Source: Pasteurellaceae bacterium (lineage in GTDB: Bacteria > Pseudomonadota > Gammaproteobacteria > Enterobacterales > Pasteurellaceae). From it: 8,121 bases of DNA. The position numbers were made by a program, and so were the translations under genes. This document shows, one piece after another, positions 6,730 through 8,121 of this stretch. Location of the stretch: the NCBI GenBank assembly GCA_900756875.1, contig CAAELW010000078.1, forward strand, positions 1-8,121. The letters are read 5' to 3'. Position 1 is the first letter of the stretch, and every line of letters starts with the position of its first letter. The notes under the pieces were generated by a model that was not told the DNA's origin, ran no database searches, and saw only the letters and a list, made by a program, of their open reading frames with translations.

Positions 6730-8121
6730 TTATTTTTTAGCACCGAAAGTAGCTTGATATTCTTCCACGACATATGTTTTACCACCTTCTTTAATTTCAG
6801 CTAAACCTGCATTATGATCAGTTTTATCAATAAGTCCAGAGTGGACAGATTTACTTATCCCTACTACCCCCACAACCTCTGAATAATTTTTACCACCAAA
6901 TGTTGCGCCATATACTCCAGTTCCTCCTGCATGGACTGCACTTCCTTTAGCTACATGTTTATTCATTTCTAAAATCGTTGGTGGAACTATTGGATTTGGT
7001 GCACCAACAGATGTAGTTCTATCTACAACTTCATTAGCAGTTAATTTAATTTGACCAATGGTTTTACTATTGATCACACCATCCATCGTTGGTTTTCCGA
7101 TTGTTGCATTCATTTTGACATTAATCGTGACTGAACCATCATCTTTTATCATTTCTTTTTTATCAAAGCTAATTTGATCTTGATCCTCAAGCCAAGGGCT
7201 TGCTGTACGTTCATAGGTACTAATCTGAGCAATCACGCCACCTTTATAAGTTGCATTACCAGGGAATTTACTTCCATCCTCGTTCACTCTTACAAAAGCT
7301 ACATGTCTTGCAGCAAATCGTTCTGGATATCTTTCTGTTGGTGTATAAAGTACTCCATAGGTTGAGTATGGTTGATTGACAAAAAGATAATTCAGACCAT
7401 TTCTAGCTGCCTCATAATCAATAACATAATCTTGATCGGTTGCTTTACCAGAGAACTTACCTAATTGATTACCTGACAATTTATTAAAATTAACAATGCC
7501 AGCTCCCAAACCACCATTTACGTATGGAGCATCACCACTATTAGCGTCTGCTGGATAGGTGTATTCCCCCTCAGATGGTCCATTAGTAGATTTCATGTTT
7601 GCTATATCAATATAACGCCACTCTTTACCATGTACTGTTTTGGTCGAATTAAAGTCTGTTTTAGTTGTAGGTGTTGGAACAGTTGGCGGAACAACCGGTT
7701 TATTTGGTTTTTTCTTCGCCTCTTCTTCTAAGCGTTTTTTCTCCGCTTCTGCTCGCTTAGCGGCTTCAGCTTTTTCTTTTGCTTCTTTTTCTAAACGTTC
7801 TTTTTCCGCTTTATCTTTGGCTTTTTTCGCTTCTTCAGCTTTCTTTTTCGCCTCTTCTTCTAGGCGTTTTTGCTCTTCCGCTTTTTTCTTCGCTTCAGCT
7901 TCCGCTTTTGCTTTTGCCTCTGCTTTTGCTTTCGCTTCAGCATCTGCCTTCGCTTTGGCTTCTGCTTTTTGTAACTCAACTACTTGGTTATTCGCTTTTG
8001 CCACTGCAGCGTTATGCGCATCTAAAGATTTTTGCGCTTTCTCTACTTTTTGTTGAGCATCAGATAACGCTTTTTTCGCACTTTCTAATGCGTTTTCTTT
8101 CGCTTTTAAACTTTTCTCCAA
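6730..8121 (-). CDS. coiled-coil surface protein with TbpB-like C-terminal beta-barrel domain (5' end outside window)
   Basis: The frame is open at the right edge, so the N-terminus, including any lipoprotein signal, is unseen; 463 residues are visible. Residues 1-138 are almost entirely Lys, Glu, Ala, Arg and Gln, a long charged helix or coiled coil, with RLEEEAKKK at 86 and 130 and a variant RLEKEAKEK at 109. A proline-rich linker follows (139-152, KPNKPVVPPTVPTP). Residues about 165-463 look like a glycine-rich beta domain: GGLGAGIVNFNKLSG, TYKGGVIAQI, GTGVYGATFGGKNYSEVVGVVG, ending EEYQATFGAKK. The closing G-x-x-G-x-x-F/Y-G and final FGAKK resemble the C-terminal barrel of TbpB (which ends near VFGAKR) and of Slam-dependent surface lipoproteins and hemophilins. 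The ligand cannot be told. There is no cysteine in the visible part. TolA was considered, but the C-terminal domain does not fit. A terminator follows the stop. Confidence 0.7.
   Translation of the reverse strand: MEKSLKAKENALESAKKALSDAQQKVEKAQKSLDAHNAAVAKANNQVVELQKAEAKAKADAEAKAKAEAKAKAEAEAKKKAEEQKRLEEEAKKKAEEAKKAKDKAEKERLEKEAKEKAEAAKRAEAEKKRLEEEAKKKPNKPVVPPTVPTPTTKTDFNSTKTVHGKEWRYIDIANMKSTNGPSEGEYTYPADANSGDAPYVNGGLGAGIVNFNKLSGNQLGKFSGKATDQDYVIDYEAARNGLNYLFVNQPYSTYGVLYTPTERYPERFAARHVAFVRVNEDGSKFPGNATYKGGVIAQISTYERTASPWLEDQDQISFDKKEMIKDDGSVTINVKMNATIGKPTMDGVINSKTIGQIKLTANEVVDRTTSVGAPNPIVPPTILEMNKHVAKGSAVHAGGTGVYGATFGGKNYSEVVGVVGISKSVHSGLIDKTDHNAGLAEIKEGGKTYVVEEYQATFGAKK
7702..7890 (-). repeat. 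degenerate internal repeat in the coiled-coil coding region
   Basis: The stretch encoding RLEEEAKKK occurs twice, 132 nt (44 codons) apart. Positions 7711-7740 and 7843-7872 agree at 26 of 30 bases by my count, with 16 consecutive identical bases (TTCGCCTCTTCTTCTA). A third, weaker copy lies between them. The helix has therefore probably grown by in-frame duplication and may vary in length between strains. Confidence 0.65.

Noticed and set aside
7640..8056. Open frame of 138 codons on the + strand, rich in Ser, Ala and Phe
   Set aside because: It is the antisense of the K/E/A coiled-coil region; low-complexity GCN/AAA/GAA codons leave long stop-free antisense frames. No family resemblance.
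7702..8121. TolA-like identity for the K/E/A-rich protein
   Set aside because: The helix resembles TolA domain II only in composition; the C-terminal 300 residues are a glycine-rich beta domain much larger than TolA domain III and end in a TbpB-like FGAKK.
1..8121. CRISPR array, tRNA, rRNA, insertion sequence or simple-sequence phase-variation tract
   Set aside because: None seen: no spaced direct repeats, no transposase-like frame, no tetranucleotide runs, and homopolymers are short.

Overview
The window looks like chromosome of a Pasteurellaceae bacterium of the Haemophilus/Aggregatibacter type. Five exact copies of the Hin-type DNA uptake core AAGTGCGGT (either strand) are present, two of them as an inverted pair inside a terminator. 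Base composition is AT-rich, and the housekeeping proteins closely resemble, from memory, those of H. influenzae and E. coli. I do not name a species.

Layout from left to right: (1) the 3' part of dacB (PBP4) on the + strand, cut by the left edge; (2) a double hairpin between dacB and the convergent purF, serving as terminators for both; (3) a minus-strand operon cvpA-purF with a perfect PurR operator upstream, i.e. the first committed step of purine synthesis under purine repression; (4) yfbV (DUF412 membrane protein), also minus strand; (5) a divergent intergenic region and then ackA and pta on the + strand, the acetate overflow pathway, in the same yfbV/ackA/pta order as E. coli; (6) a short accessory interval holding a USS terminator, a 56-codon open frame with a signal peptide, and a strong minus-strand terminator; (7) the 3' end of a minus-strand gene, cut by the right edge, for a large surface protein with a long Lys/Glu/Ala coiled coil, a proline-rich linker and a C-terminal domain resembling the beta-barrel of TbpB-type (Slam-dependent) surface lipoproteins.

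Regions 1-5 are conserved core metabolism. PurF makes phosphoribosylamine from PRPP and glutamine; AckA and Pta interconvert acetate, acetyl phosphate and acetyl-CoA. The two least ordinary genes are pta, which encodes only 483 residues and lacks the DRTGG region of the roughly 710-residue enterobacterial form, and the coiled-coil surface protein at the right edge. I see no CRISPR array, tRNA, rRNA, insertion sequence, phage gene or clearly new multi-gene system.
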